This document shows, one piece after another, positions 10,285-19,377 of a stretch of 64,000 nt of DNA. Origin of the DNA: CAWIVH01 sp963839475 (lineage in GTDB: Bacteria > Acidobacteriota > UBA6911). Made by a program: the position numbers and the translations under genes. The stretch is taken from NCBI GenBank assembly GCA_963839475.1, contig CAWIVH010000015.1, positions 558,001 through 622,000 of the forward strand, read 5' to 3'. The notes beneath the pieces were generated by a model. That model was not told where the DNA came from, did not search any database, and worked only from the letters and a program-made list of their open reading frames with translations. The stretch's first letter is position 1; each line of letters begins with the position of its first letter.

Positions 10285-10627
10285 TAAAAATGAAAATCTT
10301 CCGGATACTGAACTGCAAAGGTGCAGCAGTGCCGGACAGGCAAAGCATCAGCAGTGGGATCCACGGTCTGATGGCTCTCACAGATTCAGGCCCAAGAGTA
10401 TAGGGATCCGAAAGGTTTTCACGCTCGTCATTTCCGCAGTTTCCATTCTATGAACCCAGGATAACCCGAAGCATATATCCGGCACATGCGAGGAATGCAA
10501 GAACCAGGCTGCCAATGTCCACGAAATCAGAGAAGATCTTCCCTTTTTGATCAGCTGTCTATTTAGCATTACGCTTCGCAAGGAGATTCATTTCATGAAG
10601 TCCGTGACGCAGCCTTTGGCCGCAACC
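10285..10627. other. intergenic stretch after the activase gene
   Basis: No convincing coding sequence. Just after the activase stop, around 10301-10339, a GC-rich imperfect inverted repeat (TCCGG ... CTGC-loop-GCAG ... CCGGA) could act as a terminator, although it lacks a T-run. The rest shows no recognisable signal up to the large hairpin at 10628. Confidence 0.4.
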
Positions 10628-10701
10628 AAAGTTCTCAGTTTTCCGTATCAGTTCGCAGTCGCATGAGGAACTGCGAACTGATACTGAAAACTGAGAACTT
10701 T
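10628..10701. repeat. long hairpin: 32-bp inverted repeat with 10-base loop
   Basis: Arms at 10628-10659 and 10670-10701 are complementary at 31 of 32 positions (one C/A difference), with a 10-base loop (cgcatgagga). The arms are built on CTCAGTTTTC and TCAGTTCGCAGT words, and a T-run follows the right arm. It lies between the 3' ends of the plus-strand activase gene and the minus-strand PEGA remnant, so it could serve as a bidirectional terminator. Its length and near-perfection are also what one expects of a REP-like or MITE-like palindromic element. Which of these it is cannot be decided from one copy. Confidence 0.85.
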
Positions 10702-10755
10702 TTGCTTTCACCACCGTTTTCACGATTCAATAAATCTTGCCTGAAAAACAAGAAT

Positions 10756-11260
10756 TTACAGATGTGATACATAAAGTGGTTCCACTGCCGTGTGATCTGC
10801 TTTGACTTTGACGGTTTTGCCCGGCAGAAGGTAAAGCCGCTGGGCATAGGGGGTGTAGCCCGCGGCGCGGATCTCGATGTTATAGGCATCGGGACGCAGC
10901 CACATGGTTTTCAGCTTTTGCGGCTTTCCCGGCGTAAGCGCCATTGATATACACATCCGCATCTTTGATGTTCGTCGCCAGCTTTACTTCACCGGCGTTC
11001 GTATAGTAGACGGGGTAGGGATTGTAGTATCCGTAAGGCGGGTGGTAACCACCCCAGAATCCGAATGCCGGATAGGCCACTATGCCTCCCCGATACCGCC
11101 GTTGAAAAAGCCGGGTCAGATGGTGCGACAACACTGAGGCCGCTTCCGGGAGGACCTTTTCCTGCATGCAGATCCGATGCAAATTGTGTGGGGACATGAC
11201 TGGCCAGGTTTGATTTGCCACGGACAAGCTGTTCGGATTCGACGACGCTGCTAATCCCAT
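10756..11260 (-). pseudogene. PEGA-domain protein, frameshifted
   Basis: Two overlapping minus-strand frames together make one protein. The upstream frame (from 11260) contains the tyrosine/glycine-rich GYYNPYPVYY stretch, then KDADVYINGAYAGK, the start of a PEGA domain. The remainder, KLKTMWLRPDAYNIEI ... LLPGKTVKV, is in the other frame and ends at 10756. Both meet at a GGGAAAG (about 10926-10935), where one extra base explains the break. The N-terminus has no good signal peptide, so the 5' end also seems worn. PEGA domains are small surface or envelope beta domains. A true disrupted gene is most likely; an assembly error at the short G/A run is the alternative. Confidence 0.65.
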
Positions 11261-11365
11261 CCTGATGCGGGCCGATGCTCCCGGCAGGTTGAGGGAGCAT
11301 CGGCTTGCGCATCCACCGCGAGGCAGATATCCACGTTCGCAACCAGGGCCTGCGAAAAATGGAGG

Positions 11366-11794
11366 TTATCTCCTCGAGGCGGCCATTTGAGTGGGCTCCA
11401 CTGGGGTGCCCCGGGCGATCAATTCGCGCTCACGTTTTGGCTCGGGAAGCTGGTAATCGTCATCCCAGGGTCCCTGAATGACACCTCGCAGGAAATAGAA
11501 GGTCCCTACATGATCGAAAGTCAAAGCGCTACCCGAGGAAGCGTTTGTTTTTCGCGATTCCGCAGTCGCGAAAAAAATCGCTTCATCCTCGCAGTCAGTG
11601 CAGCGCAGAAAGAGGATCGGCACCGTTCCGTCGCTTCGTTGAAGGGTATAGGCGCCGGCAGAAAGGGTTCGACCCTGAACGATAAACTGAAACGGCACCT
11701 TGACTGTGAGCATGGTTGTCTGTGCTTGCAGGCTCCATGTCCCCGCGAGCATAAAACATGCCACACCGAGAGCACCAAAGGTAATTCTCTTCAT
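11366..11794 (-). CDS. small secreted protein of the acidobacterial 'VKVPF' type
   Basis: 142 residues starting MKRITFGALG at 11794, with an excellent AGGAGGA 5-6 bases upstream. The frame is open further upstream, but only this start gives a ribosome site and a signal peptide (about residues 1-25, ending near LQAQ). The mature protein begins with LTVKVPFQFIVQGRTLSAG-type sequence, a pattern I associate with abundant small secreted proteins of Acidobacteria of unknown function. A CTDCEDEAIFF segment gives two cysteines that could form a disulfide. Monocistronic on the minus strand. No enzymatic motif. Confidence 0.8.
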   Translation of the reverse strand: MKRITFGALGVACFMLAGTWSLQAQTTMLTVKVPFQFIVQGRTLSAGAYTLQRSDGTVPILFLRCTDCEDEAIFFATAESRKTNASSGSALTFDHVGTFYFLRGVIQGPWDDDYQLPEPKRERELIARGTPVEPTQMAASRR

Positions 11795-12066
11795 GCTTCC
11801 TCCTGTTTTTCTGAAAGGCGGACCGGCGTTTTGCTCCCCTTTGGGCGAGCTGTTATCCATCGTCCGTCCATGCGTTTTCTTAATCCTGCATTCATTTACA
11901 GCACCCAATCGTTCCGCTCTCCTTAGAGCAAAAAACGAGCCAGGCCGGCGTGAGAATGGAAATCAGGAGGAAACTCTAGCCATTTGTCTGGATCCGTTCC
12001 ATTTAGCTCGCGGCTGAGAATCCCGGCAAGTTTGCCCGATGCGGATTGAACCGAGCAAAAGGTGTC

Positions 12067-13683
12067 TCAGTCGTGTTCCAGGGCCGTATCAGAAGCGTCT
12101 CGGCCGGCGGTTTTTGCTGGAATTTGCAGGCGCGTTAGCATCCGATAAAAGGTGGCGCGGCTGATTCCAAGCAGGCGAGCGGCTTCACTCTTGTTCCCAT
12201 GGGTGCGGTCCAAGGCGGCCTGGATGCGCGCTTTTTCATCCTGGTGGTTGAAGGAGCGGTTTTTTTCTGATGGTTGGGAAACCTCATCCGGCAGGTCGCT
12301 TACCCGGATGATTTTCCCGTCGGACTGCAAGAGTGCGGATTCAATCGCGCTTTTCAACTCTCTCACGTTCCCGGGCCAGCGATGGATCTTGAGGACTCGC
12401 ATGGTTTCAGCCGCAATTTCCGGTGCCGGCATATTGTTGGAGCGGCAGGCCTGGTCGAGGAAGTCCGCTACGAGCGCTGGAAGGTCTTCGACGCGTTCGC
12501 GGAGAGGGGGCACTTCGATGGTCGCGACACGGATCCGATAGAGAAGATCCTCCCGGAAGCTGCCCCGGGCCACTTCGGCTTTCAGATCATGATGCGTGGC
12601 TGCCACGATCCTCACGTCAACCGCGCGGGGATGGGTTTCTCCCAGGCGCGTGATTTCTTTCTCCTGCAGAACTCTGAGAAGTGAACTTTGAATGGATGGA
12701 GGGATGTCGCCAATTTCATCCAGGAAAAGCGTCCCGCCGTTAGCAGCCTCGAAGAGACCGAGCTGATCGGCAACCGCCCCGGTGAAGGCTCCTCGCCGAT
12801 GCCCGAACAACTGGCTGCCCAGAAGGGATTCGCTCAAGCCCGCGCAGTTGATGGCCAGGAACGGTTTCCAGTGGCGCGGACTACTGAAATGGATGGCCCG
12901 CGCAACAAGTTCTTTGCCTGCTCCGGTCTCTCCTTCGATCAGCACCGTTGCGTCACCGCGGGCCACGGCCCTGATCTGCCTGTAAACCGACTGCATTCGT
13001 TCACTTTTCCCATGGAGGCCTTTGAACTGGACTTCGTCATCACCTCGAACATCCAGATCGGCCACCTCTGAGGCATCGTGAAAATACATGATGTGATTAG
13101 ACGGATCCTGAGGGTGCCTTATGATTTCTATTTCCATCCGGAAACGGCGCTGGTTGCAGGAACGCCATTGAATAGGGAATTGGACATGTCCCGGCCCGGG
13201 AAGAGTCATCGATTCTTTAAGACGCTCTTTCACCGGATCGTCGACGGGGAAAAGCTCCTGCCAGAATTTTCCCAACGCCTGTACATGGTTAAACAACTGC
13301 TCCGCTGCCTTGCTCAAAAAAACAATTCTTCCATCCTTATCAACGATCACAATGCCTATCCGCGCTTCATTAATCACCGCCATCAAATGATCGTGCGACT
13401 CTGCCAGCCAGGAGTTCAGCCGGGTGAGCTGTCGCACTGTTTCATGTGCCGTCCGGTCTGTGTCAGACCACGTCCGCTGAGACATGGGCGATGAGGTCTT
13501 ATCCTGAAATTCGGAAGCAGTCGCGCCACCCGGAGGAGTGTACGGCCCGGTCATGGCCAGAGGATCGCCCGATGCCTCCCAGTCCGAATAAAGCCTGCGA
13601 GTTTTTCGACGGCCTCTCTCAAGGGCGAAACAAGTGAGCAGAAAAAGAAGCAAACACCCTGCACTTATAAGCAGTTGCGTCAT
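12067..13683 (-). CDS. membrane-anchored sigma-54-dependent activator (PAS-AAA+-Fis)
   Basis: 538 residues from ATG 13683, preceded by GAAGGA; an earlier GTG-type start has no ribosome site. One transmembrane helix (LLISAGCLLLFLLTCFAL, residues ~4-21), then a PAS-like sensor region (~90-190), the AAA+ domain with Walker A GETGAGKE (~249), the sigma-54 contact loop GAFTGA (~297) and Walker B FLDEIGD (~320), and a Fis-type helix-turn-helix (NKSEAARLLGISRATFYRML, near the C-terminus). It should open sigma-54 promoters in response to a signal sensed by PAS or at the membrane. There is no receiver domain, so it need not have a kinase partner, although a kinase gene lies 1.5 kb away. I saw no clear -24/-12 promoter in the window, so its targets are unknown. 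Confidence 0.9.
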   Translation of the reverse strand: MTQLLISAGCLLLFLLTCFALERGRRKTRRLYSDWEASGDPLAMTGPYTPPGGATASEFQDKTSSPMSQRTWSDTDRTAHETVRQLTRLNSWLAESHDHLMAVINEARIGIVIVDKDGRIVFLSKAAEQLFNHVQALGKFWQELFPVDDPVKERLKESMTLPGPGHVQFPIQWRSCNQRRFRMEIEIIRHPQDPSNHIMYFHDASEVADLDVRGDDEVQFKGLHGKSERMQSVYRQIRAVARGDATVLIEGETGAGKELVARAIHFSSPRHWKPFLAINCAGLSESLLGSQLFGHRRGAFTGAVADQLGLFEAANGGTLFLDEIGDIPPSIQSSLLRVLQEKEITRLGETHPRAVDVRIVAATHHDLKAEVARGSFREDLLYRIRVATIEVPPLRERVEDLPALVADFLDQACRSNNMPAPEIAAETMRVLKIHRWPGNVRELKSAIESALLQSDGKIIRVSDLPDEVSQPSEKNRSFNHQDEKARIQAALDRTHGNKSEAARLLGISRATFYRMLTRLQIPAKTAGRDASDTALEHD

Positions 13684-13960
13684 GGCCAATCCTTCGGAGA
13701 CGACTGCAATTCCCGATGCAGCATCCTGTTCCCCCGATAAGCCAGGAAATTCAGGCACTACGGTCAATGCACGTCAGTTTTATCTGTACGCCTCTTGATC
13801 GAATCAGCCCCGGAAGTCAACCGGCGAAATGTACTGCATCCACCACAGGAACTCTGGGCGACTTACTTCCGGATCAGCGATATGCGATAGGTACCCGAGC
13901 CAACAAAACCTTTACTTATTAGTATACGCCATCCCAATCCCGCACGCTGCATAAACATCG

Positions 13961-15137
13961 ATGATTCCATGTCGGAACATCGTCGACGCCGAGATCACCC
14001 GTGCTCGCCACGAACCTTGCCGTATTTATGAGGAGGGGTATGAGTGGGCTTTTGATGGCTTCAGCCTTCAGAAATCCTCTCGCGCTCCTTCCGCTAAAAA
14101 GGCCGGCGTTCGCTATTCTGGAATGGAAATTGCTCTGCCCAGCGACCGGACAGAAGGAAATCTCCAATCTGTATTCTTTCCGGGCGGGCTGCCAACGGGA
14201 TACAGTCACCTGGATCATTCTGCGCTGGCGTTCTTGTATCTCCCGGCCTCCAAGTGCCCGGGTTTCAATGACGGCCAATTCTGTATCCCATCGTTGCCCG
14301 GAATCCCGGGGCTGAATTCCTCCAACAAGGTCAACGAACTCCGCTTTGGCTTCAACCGGTTTACGTTTCAGCAGATTCCGACCGAACCCGTCACGCTGGA
14401 TTGCGATGGGAGGGGCTGAGCATGGCGCATGCGCTCAGCCATTACCTTTCCAACTTTTCCGGACTTGGTGATGGAGAGCCGGGACCGATCAGCATCATCC
14501 ACCCGGAAGATACTCCCAAAGTGGGGACCCCGGGAGTAATCGACTGCACGCTGATAAACTGTTTCAACGGGAAGAATTTTGCCCCGCGCTTCGGGCTCGC
14601 CTGGGATGTCTTCGGCGATCACAAGACGGCGTTGCGAGGCGGGTATGGACTCTATTACCAGCGCATCTCCAATCAGTCGCTGCTGCAGACTTCTGGCGGA
14701 TTGCCGTTTCAACAGACAGTCAGCGCCGCAGCTCTGTCGGTCTCGCCTCAGAATCCATTTCCCACACACAAAGCACTGCGGCCAATCTCAACGCCCGCGT
14801 GCCGGTCCAATACCTGGGACTGGCCAACAGCCGGGGATTTTTCCAGGAAAACGGGGGAAGCTCATCCTACCACTCCGCGCAGGCTACTTTGAGCCACCAG
14901 TATGCGCATAACCTCTATTTCCAGGGCGCGTATACATTCTCCAAGTCGATCAATAACGGAACCGGTTCCGCTTTCGGCGACGAACTCAACGGTTTGATCC
15001 AATATGGCAACCTTCTCAGCCTCAGAAGCAATCGAGCGCTGTCGGATTTCGACCGCACCCACCGCCTGGTTGATTGTGCCGTGACCAACTTATGTGCAAT
15101 TACTCATGACGCTCCGTATCGAGTCAGCGCTCGGTAA
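13961..15137 (+). pseudogene. TonB-dependent receptor (Oar-like), fragmented
   Basis: Pieces of one outer-membrane receptor lie in three frames in order. Frame 2 carries KVNELRFGFNRFTF (to ~14419). Frame 1 carries NFAPRFGLAWDVFGD and ALRGGYGLYYQRISN (14570-14760). Frame 3 carries ARVPVQYLGLANSRG, AQATLSHQYAHNLYF and DFDRTHRLV (to ~15077). These are barrel motifs of the Oar family and match the order in the intact receptor at 41239-44529. The N-terminal regulatory-like domain, the plug and the last ~300 residues are absent. Several frameshifts plus end losses mean an old pseudogene rather than sequencing error. Confidence 0.85.
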
Positions 15138-15242
15138 TGCGCCGCTCTGAGAGCACATTCACAGTGCTGAAAGTGCAACCGTGGCAATTGGCAGGTCTGG
15201 AATACTAAGACTCAGGCGGGGATTTCATTTCAGAATTCCCCT

Positions 15243-17369
15243 TCAGGATGACTCTCCTTTATCTGAAGAACCAACGCAAGCACGGATAGCCGCGATAATG
15301 GCATGGGCAGGCTCACTTTTGGACAGGTATGCGACAGCCCCAGCCTCTTTCATGATCCTTGCCTGATCGCCCGCTTCAAACATCGATAATCCTATGATTC
15401 GGACATCGGGCGCCAGGCCATGGATTATCCGTGTAGCCTGAATCCCATCCATCTCGGGCATATTGACATCCATCAAGGCGACATCCGGGCGGACTTTCAG
15501 GGCGATTCGAATGGCTGAGTATCCATCGGAGGCTTCACCTGCAACCTCGATATCGCGGGAAGCCTGGAGGAGCCTGGCAAGCCCTTGTCGCATGACCGGA
15601 TGGTCATCGACCAGAAGAACTCGTATCTTCTTGCCGGGGGAGCTTTCCGTCTTGTGTTCAGGCCTTGGCATGTCTTCATAGAAAAACGTGTCAGAATCGG
15701 AGGTTGAAGTACGGTTGGAGTCATCTGCGTTGGGGAATGGAGAGAATATCGAAATCCGGCTCCCTTTCCCCGGTTCACTCTCGATCGTGATTCCGCCTCC
15801 CAATAATCCAAGACGTTCCCGAATTCCAATTAAGCCTCTGGCGCCAGAAGTCTCTCCTGAGGTTTCAAGCCGATGTGGTTCAAATCCTATTCCCTGATCT
15901 GATACGGCAATTTGAACCCTCTCCTGCGTTTGTGTTATCTCCACCCGTGCAGACTTCACTTTTGCATGTTTGGTGACATTGAACAGGAGCTCCCGGGTTG
16001 CCTGAAAAAGGAGGACCATGGATCCAGGGGCTACCGGCTCGATTTTCTCTGCAAAAGTCAGATTTACGGCTAATCCATGTTTTTCGAGCATCCATCGATT
16101 CAGCCATTCGATAGCAGGAATCAATCCTCCCTGGTGGAGAACCGGCGGGCTCAATTCTGCGGAAAGCGATCTTGAAGCCGCTATGGCGTCTTTTATCAGG
16201 TCAGCCACCTCCGCTTTTGCTTTAAGCGTTTCCTCGCTGCCATCGATAAGTGCAAGCTGGAATTTCGCCGCGACGAGAATCTGCTGAAGACCGTCATGAA
16301 GAACTTCTGCGATTCGTTGACGTTCGCGTTGCTCGGCGAATGTCAACTCCGAAGCCAGGGCTCGAAGCTGGTCGGACCTGGCCAGAAGGGCCCGTTCTGC
16401 ATTTTTGCGCTGTTGTACTTCTGACTTCAGTTGATCCACCGCAAATGTCAATTCTGCGGTTCGCTCCTGAACTCTTTGTTCCAAATGGCTTTTTGCTATA
16501 TTCAGCTCTTCCTGGGCGTGTTTGAGCTTGCTGATGTCAAGATTGATCCCTACCCAGCACTTAATGTTTCCCTGTTCATCTCGAACAGGTACACCCCTTG
16601 CGAGAACCGGGTGCCATTGCCCGTCCACGCCTTTGAATCTATGTTCGATGTCCCAGGTCCCTCCGGTACGTACACATTCTTTCCAGGCTTCAAGCGTTTT
16701 TTCGACATCATCCGGGTGCAATACCTTGCCCCAGCCAAAGTCGGAGCAACTCTCCTGCGTCAGCCCCACAAGTTTGAGGAAGGACTCGCTGGCATATATG
16801 TTCCTACCCGCCGGATCGCATACCCAGACTCCGTAATCGATGGATTCTCCGATGGCCCGGTACCGCGCTTCACTCTCCTCCAACAAATCTGAATGCCGTT
16901 TGAGTTCTTCGGCAAATCTGGCTTGCGCTTCTGCATTGTCGGCCCGTGCCTGAGCACGACGCACCGCTTCACCCGCGCCGGATATCATGGCGCAACTGGC
17001 TAGAAAGACGCCGGAAGCCAGCCAGTCTGCATATTCCATTGCGGGAAATGAGGAACCGGGTGTTCCCAGCCAATAGGTGGCTATTGCGGCAGACAGGATT
17101 CCAGCCAGGAGCCCGGGATAGAAGCCGCCAAACAAAGCGGCGATCGTCACCGCAGGATAAAAGGTCACAAAAACTGCGTGGTCCCCCAAGGGTGCCAGAA
17201 ACCCAAGCCGGAAAGCGGCTCCCAAACCCACGCACAAAAAGGCAAAACCGAGCCTCAGCCACAACGGCTTCGTTGACCAGTTCGTGATTGGCGTCTCTTT
17301 CTCCTTTTGCAGGATTTGCAGATCTTTTCTGCCTGGAGCAGAACTGGGCACATTTTTCCTGGCGTCCAT
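15243..17369 (-). CDS. hybrid sensor histidine kinase with C-terminal receiver
   Basis: 708 residues. The N-terminus has four hydrophobic segments of DUF4118/KdpD type (about 35-130), then a coiled stretch, a PAS/PAC domain (about 165-285, WHPVLARGVPVRD, WVGINLDIS), a second coil, a HisKA_3 dimerisation domain with the phospho-acceptor in RIAEVLHDGLQQIL (~360), and a HATPase with GIGFEPHR and GIRERLGLLGG. It ends in a receiver domain with VDDHPVMRQG and the acceptor Asp of LMDVNMPEMDG (about residues 578-700). The receiver resembles the NarL class but no DNA-binding HTH follows, so output must pass through another protein or act back on the kinase. ATG at 17369. No separate response regulator gene adjoins it. 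Confidence 0.92.
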   Translation of the reverse strand: MDARKNVPSSAPGRKDLQILQKEKETPITNWSTKPLWLRLGFAFLCVGLGAAFRLGFLAPLGDHAVFVTFYPAVTIAALFGGFYPGLLAGILSAAIATYWLGTPGSSFPAMEYADWLASGVFLASCAMISGAGEAVRRAQARADNAEAQARFAEELKRHSDLLEESEARYRAIGESIDYGVWVCDPAGRNIYASESFLKLVGLTQESCSDFGWGKVLHPDDVEKTLEAWKECVRTGGTWDIEHRFKGVDGQWHPVLARGVPVRDEQGNIKCWVGINLDISKLKHAQEELNIAKSHLEQRVQERTAELTFAVDQLKSEVQQRKNAERALLARSDQLRALASELTFAEQRERQRIAEVLHDGLQQILVAAKFQLALIDGSEETLKAKAEVADLIKDAIAASRSLSAELSPPVLHQGGLIPAIEWLNRWMLEKHGLAVNLTFAEKIEPVAPGSMVLLFQATRELLFNVTKHAKVKSARVEITQTQERVQIAVSDQGIGFEPHRLETSGETSGARGLIGIRERLGLLGGGITIESEPGKGSRISIFSPFPNADDSNRTSTSDSDTFFYEDMPRPEHKTESSPGKKIRVLLVDDHPVMRQGLARLLQASRDIEVAGEASDGYSAIRIALKVRPDVALMDVNMPEMDGIQATRIIHGLAPDVRIIGLSMFEAGDQARIMKEAGAVAYLSKSEPAHAIIAAIRACVGSSDKGESS

Positions 17370-17675
17370 GCGTCTCCGTATACACCGACCTTATTCACAT
17401 TGCGGCAAATTTTCCGAAATGGTTTGCGTCCATAATAATCTAATTGGTCCCAACGATCATTGGAATTAGGAATTCGACCCTAATTGCCCGGTCGCAATCC
17501 GCCCCTTCAAGGAGATTTCCAGTCTCCCGGCAAACTGAGGGACTCAAAAGTGCTACCATTACACAAGGGTGTAAGCAGGCACGGATGGAATCCAAACTGC
17601 GCGAGGGAAACCTTAGATTCTCCCGCTGCCATGCAAAGCTGCCATTCAACGACTTAACTTGAGGAGGAGGGAGGG
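17370..17675. other. divergent control region between kinase and propeller genes
   Basis: About 300 bases, AT-rich near the kinase start. A CTAATT ... AATTAG pair flanks 17438-17468, a weak inverted repeat. The only clear element is the GAGGAGGAGGGAGGG purine run just before 17676, a very strong ribosome site. No gene seen. Confidence 0.4.
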
Positions 17676-18863
17676 ATGAGCCATGTCCGTTTGCTGGTCG
17701 GCACACGCAAAGGTGCTTTCGTTATCACCTCGGATGCCAAGAGGTCAAGATGGGAGGTAAACGGGCCATTTTTCGCGGGTTGGGAGATTTTTCATGTAAA
17801 GGGCTCGAACGCTGACCCGGATCGGATATACGCGTCGCAGTGCAGCGGGTGGTTCGGGCAGATCATTCAACGATCGGACGACGGCGGGAAGACCTGGTGC
17901 CAGCCTGGATCCTCCCCAGCCGATTTAGCCGTCACGCCGGCCGACAAGCCAAAGGGCGAAAGCAACAAGTTCGCCTACGACACGACAGTAGAGACCGGAA
18001 AGCCGCTCGCCACGCACCAATGGTACGATGGCAGCCCGCATCCCTGGGAGTTCAAGCGCGTCTGGCACCTCGAACCGTCACTGACCGATCCGGACACGGT
18101 TTACGCGGGCGTAGAGGACGCCGCCCTTTTCCGCACGACCGACGGCGGAAAATCATGGCAGGAACTTCCCGGATTACGCGGACATGGTTCCGGCATGAAA
18201 TGGCAGCCCGGGGCAGGCGGCATGTGCCTGCATACCATCGTCGTTGACCCCACGCGGTCAGCGCGAATCTACACTGCCATCTCCGCGGCAGGCGTTTTTC
18301 GCTCGGATGACGGCGGCATGACATGGGAGCCGAAGAACCACGGCCTGCACTCAGTTACCATTCCGGACCCGACTGCGGACGTGGGCCACTGCGTGCATCG
18401 GATAGCACTGCACCGCTCGCGCCCGAATGTCCTCTTCATGCAGAAACATTGGGACGTGATGCGCAGCGACGACGCCGGCGATTCCTGGAAGGAAATCAGC
18501 GGGAACCTGCCTACCGATTTTGGCTTTGTGATTGATGTCCACACGCATGAGCCCGAAACCATATACGTTGTGCCAATCAAGAGCGACTCCGAGCATTTCC
18601 CGCTCGACGGCGCACTGCGCGTCTACCGGAGCCGAAAAGGCGGAAATGAGTGGGAGGCGCTCACGAAAGGCTTGCCCCAGCGAAACTGCTACGTAAACGT
18701 CCTGCGCGAGGCGATGGCGGTGGATTCGCTCGACGAATGCGGCGTATATTTCGGAACCACCGGCGGGCAGGTGTACTGTTCAGCCGATGAGGGCAACAAT
18801 TGGGCGACCGTCGTGCGGGATCTTCCTCCGGTGCTGTCCGTCGAGGTGGAGACATTGCCATGA
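17676..18863 (+). CDS. Asp-box (BNR/VPS10-like) beta-propeller protein
   Basis: 395 residues starting MSHVRLLVGTRKG right after an unusually long GGAGGAGGGAGGG ribosome site. No signal peptide, so probably cytoplasmic. At least five Asp-box motifs are visible: RSDDGGKTW, RTTDGGKSW, RSDDGGMTW, RSDDAGDSW and SADEGNNW. They indicate a 6-7-bladed propeller of the sialidase/Vps10 class. It is often labelled a glycosyl hydrolase, but no catalytic residues are evident and a binding or scaffold role is as likely. Its stop codon overlaps the start of the MoaD-like gene (ATGA at 18860-18863), which implies translational coupling and a shared function. Confidence 0.85.
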   Translation: MSHVRLLVGTRKGAFVITSDAKRSRWEVNGPFFAGWEIFHVKGSNADPDRIYASQCSGWFGQIIQRSDDGGKTWCQPGSSPADLAVTPADKPKGESNKFAYDTTVETGKPLATHQWYDGSPHPWEFKRVWHLEPSLTDPDTVYAGVEDAALFRTTDGGKSWQELPGLRGHGSGMKWQPGAGGMCLHTIVVDPTRSARIYTAISAAGVFRSDDGGMTWEPKNHGLHSVTIPDPTADVGHCVHRIALHRSRPNVLFMQKHWDVMRSDDAGDSWKEISGNLPTDFGFVIDVHTHEPETIYVVPIKSDSEHFPLDGALRVYRSRKGGNEWEALTKGLPQRNCYVNVLREAMAVDSLDECGVYFGTTGGQVYCSADEGNNWATVVRDLPPVLSVEVETLP

Positions 18864-19156
18864 TTCGGGTCGTGCTGCCCTATCACTTGCGGATGCTCGC
18901 CCAAGTCAGCGGCGACGTGCAACTCGAGATCGCCCGGCCGGTGACTCAGCGGGCAGTTCTCGATTCCCTGGAAGCCCGCTACCCGATGCTCCACGGCACT
19001 ATTCGCGATCATGTGACGCAGCAGCGACGGCCGTTTCTTCGCTTCTTCGCCTGCGAGCAGGATCTGACTCATGAAGCGCCGGATGCACCGTTGCCCGAAG
19101 CCGTCGCCTCCGGCGCGGAACCGTTTCATATCATAGGAGCGATCGCCGGCGGCTAG
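18860..19156 (+). CDS. MoaD/ThiS-family ubiquitin-like protein
   Basis: 98 residues beginning MIRVVLPYHLRMLAQ. The ATG overlaps the upstream stop by four bases. The fold signature is a beta-grasp protein: an opening strand, a VTQRAVLDSLEARYP helix, and a C-terminal IIGAIAGG ending exactly in Gly-Gly. In MoaD and ThiS this tail is adenylated and thiocarboxylated to carry sulfur. The partner in this operon is a propeller protein, not MoaE or a thiazole synthase, and no E1-like enzyme lies near, so the activating enzyme must be elsewhere. Function in sulfur transfer or protein tagging is inferred from family only. Confidence 0.85.
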   Translation: MIRVVLPYHLRMLAQVSGDVQLEIARPVTQRAVLDSLEARYPMLHGTIRDHVTQQRRPFLRFFACEQDLTHEAPDAPLPEAVASGAEPFHIIGAIAGG

Positions 19157-19377
19157 GATTGTACAGGGCGATGCCCTCCCATGCGGTGCGCATGTCGGCG
19201 AGAGGGCTAGTCCGGGTGCAGTTTTGAAACCCAGCGGGGAAGCCCGAGTCCTTCCGGGAATCGTTTATCTGTTTGACGGGACCGGCCCGGAACGGTGAGA
19301 TTGCCCCAAGACCGCCCATTGCGCGGCAGCAAGCCCTGCGATTGCCCCTGCGGGTCTCCCGATTCCCGATATCTTTT

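Noticed and set aside
10926..10935. Programmed -1 frameshifting at GGGAAAG in the PEGA gene
   Set aside because: The downstream frame requires +1 (or -2), so a classic -1 slippery site does not fit.
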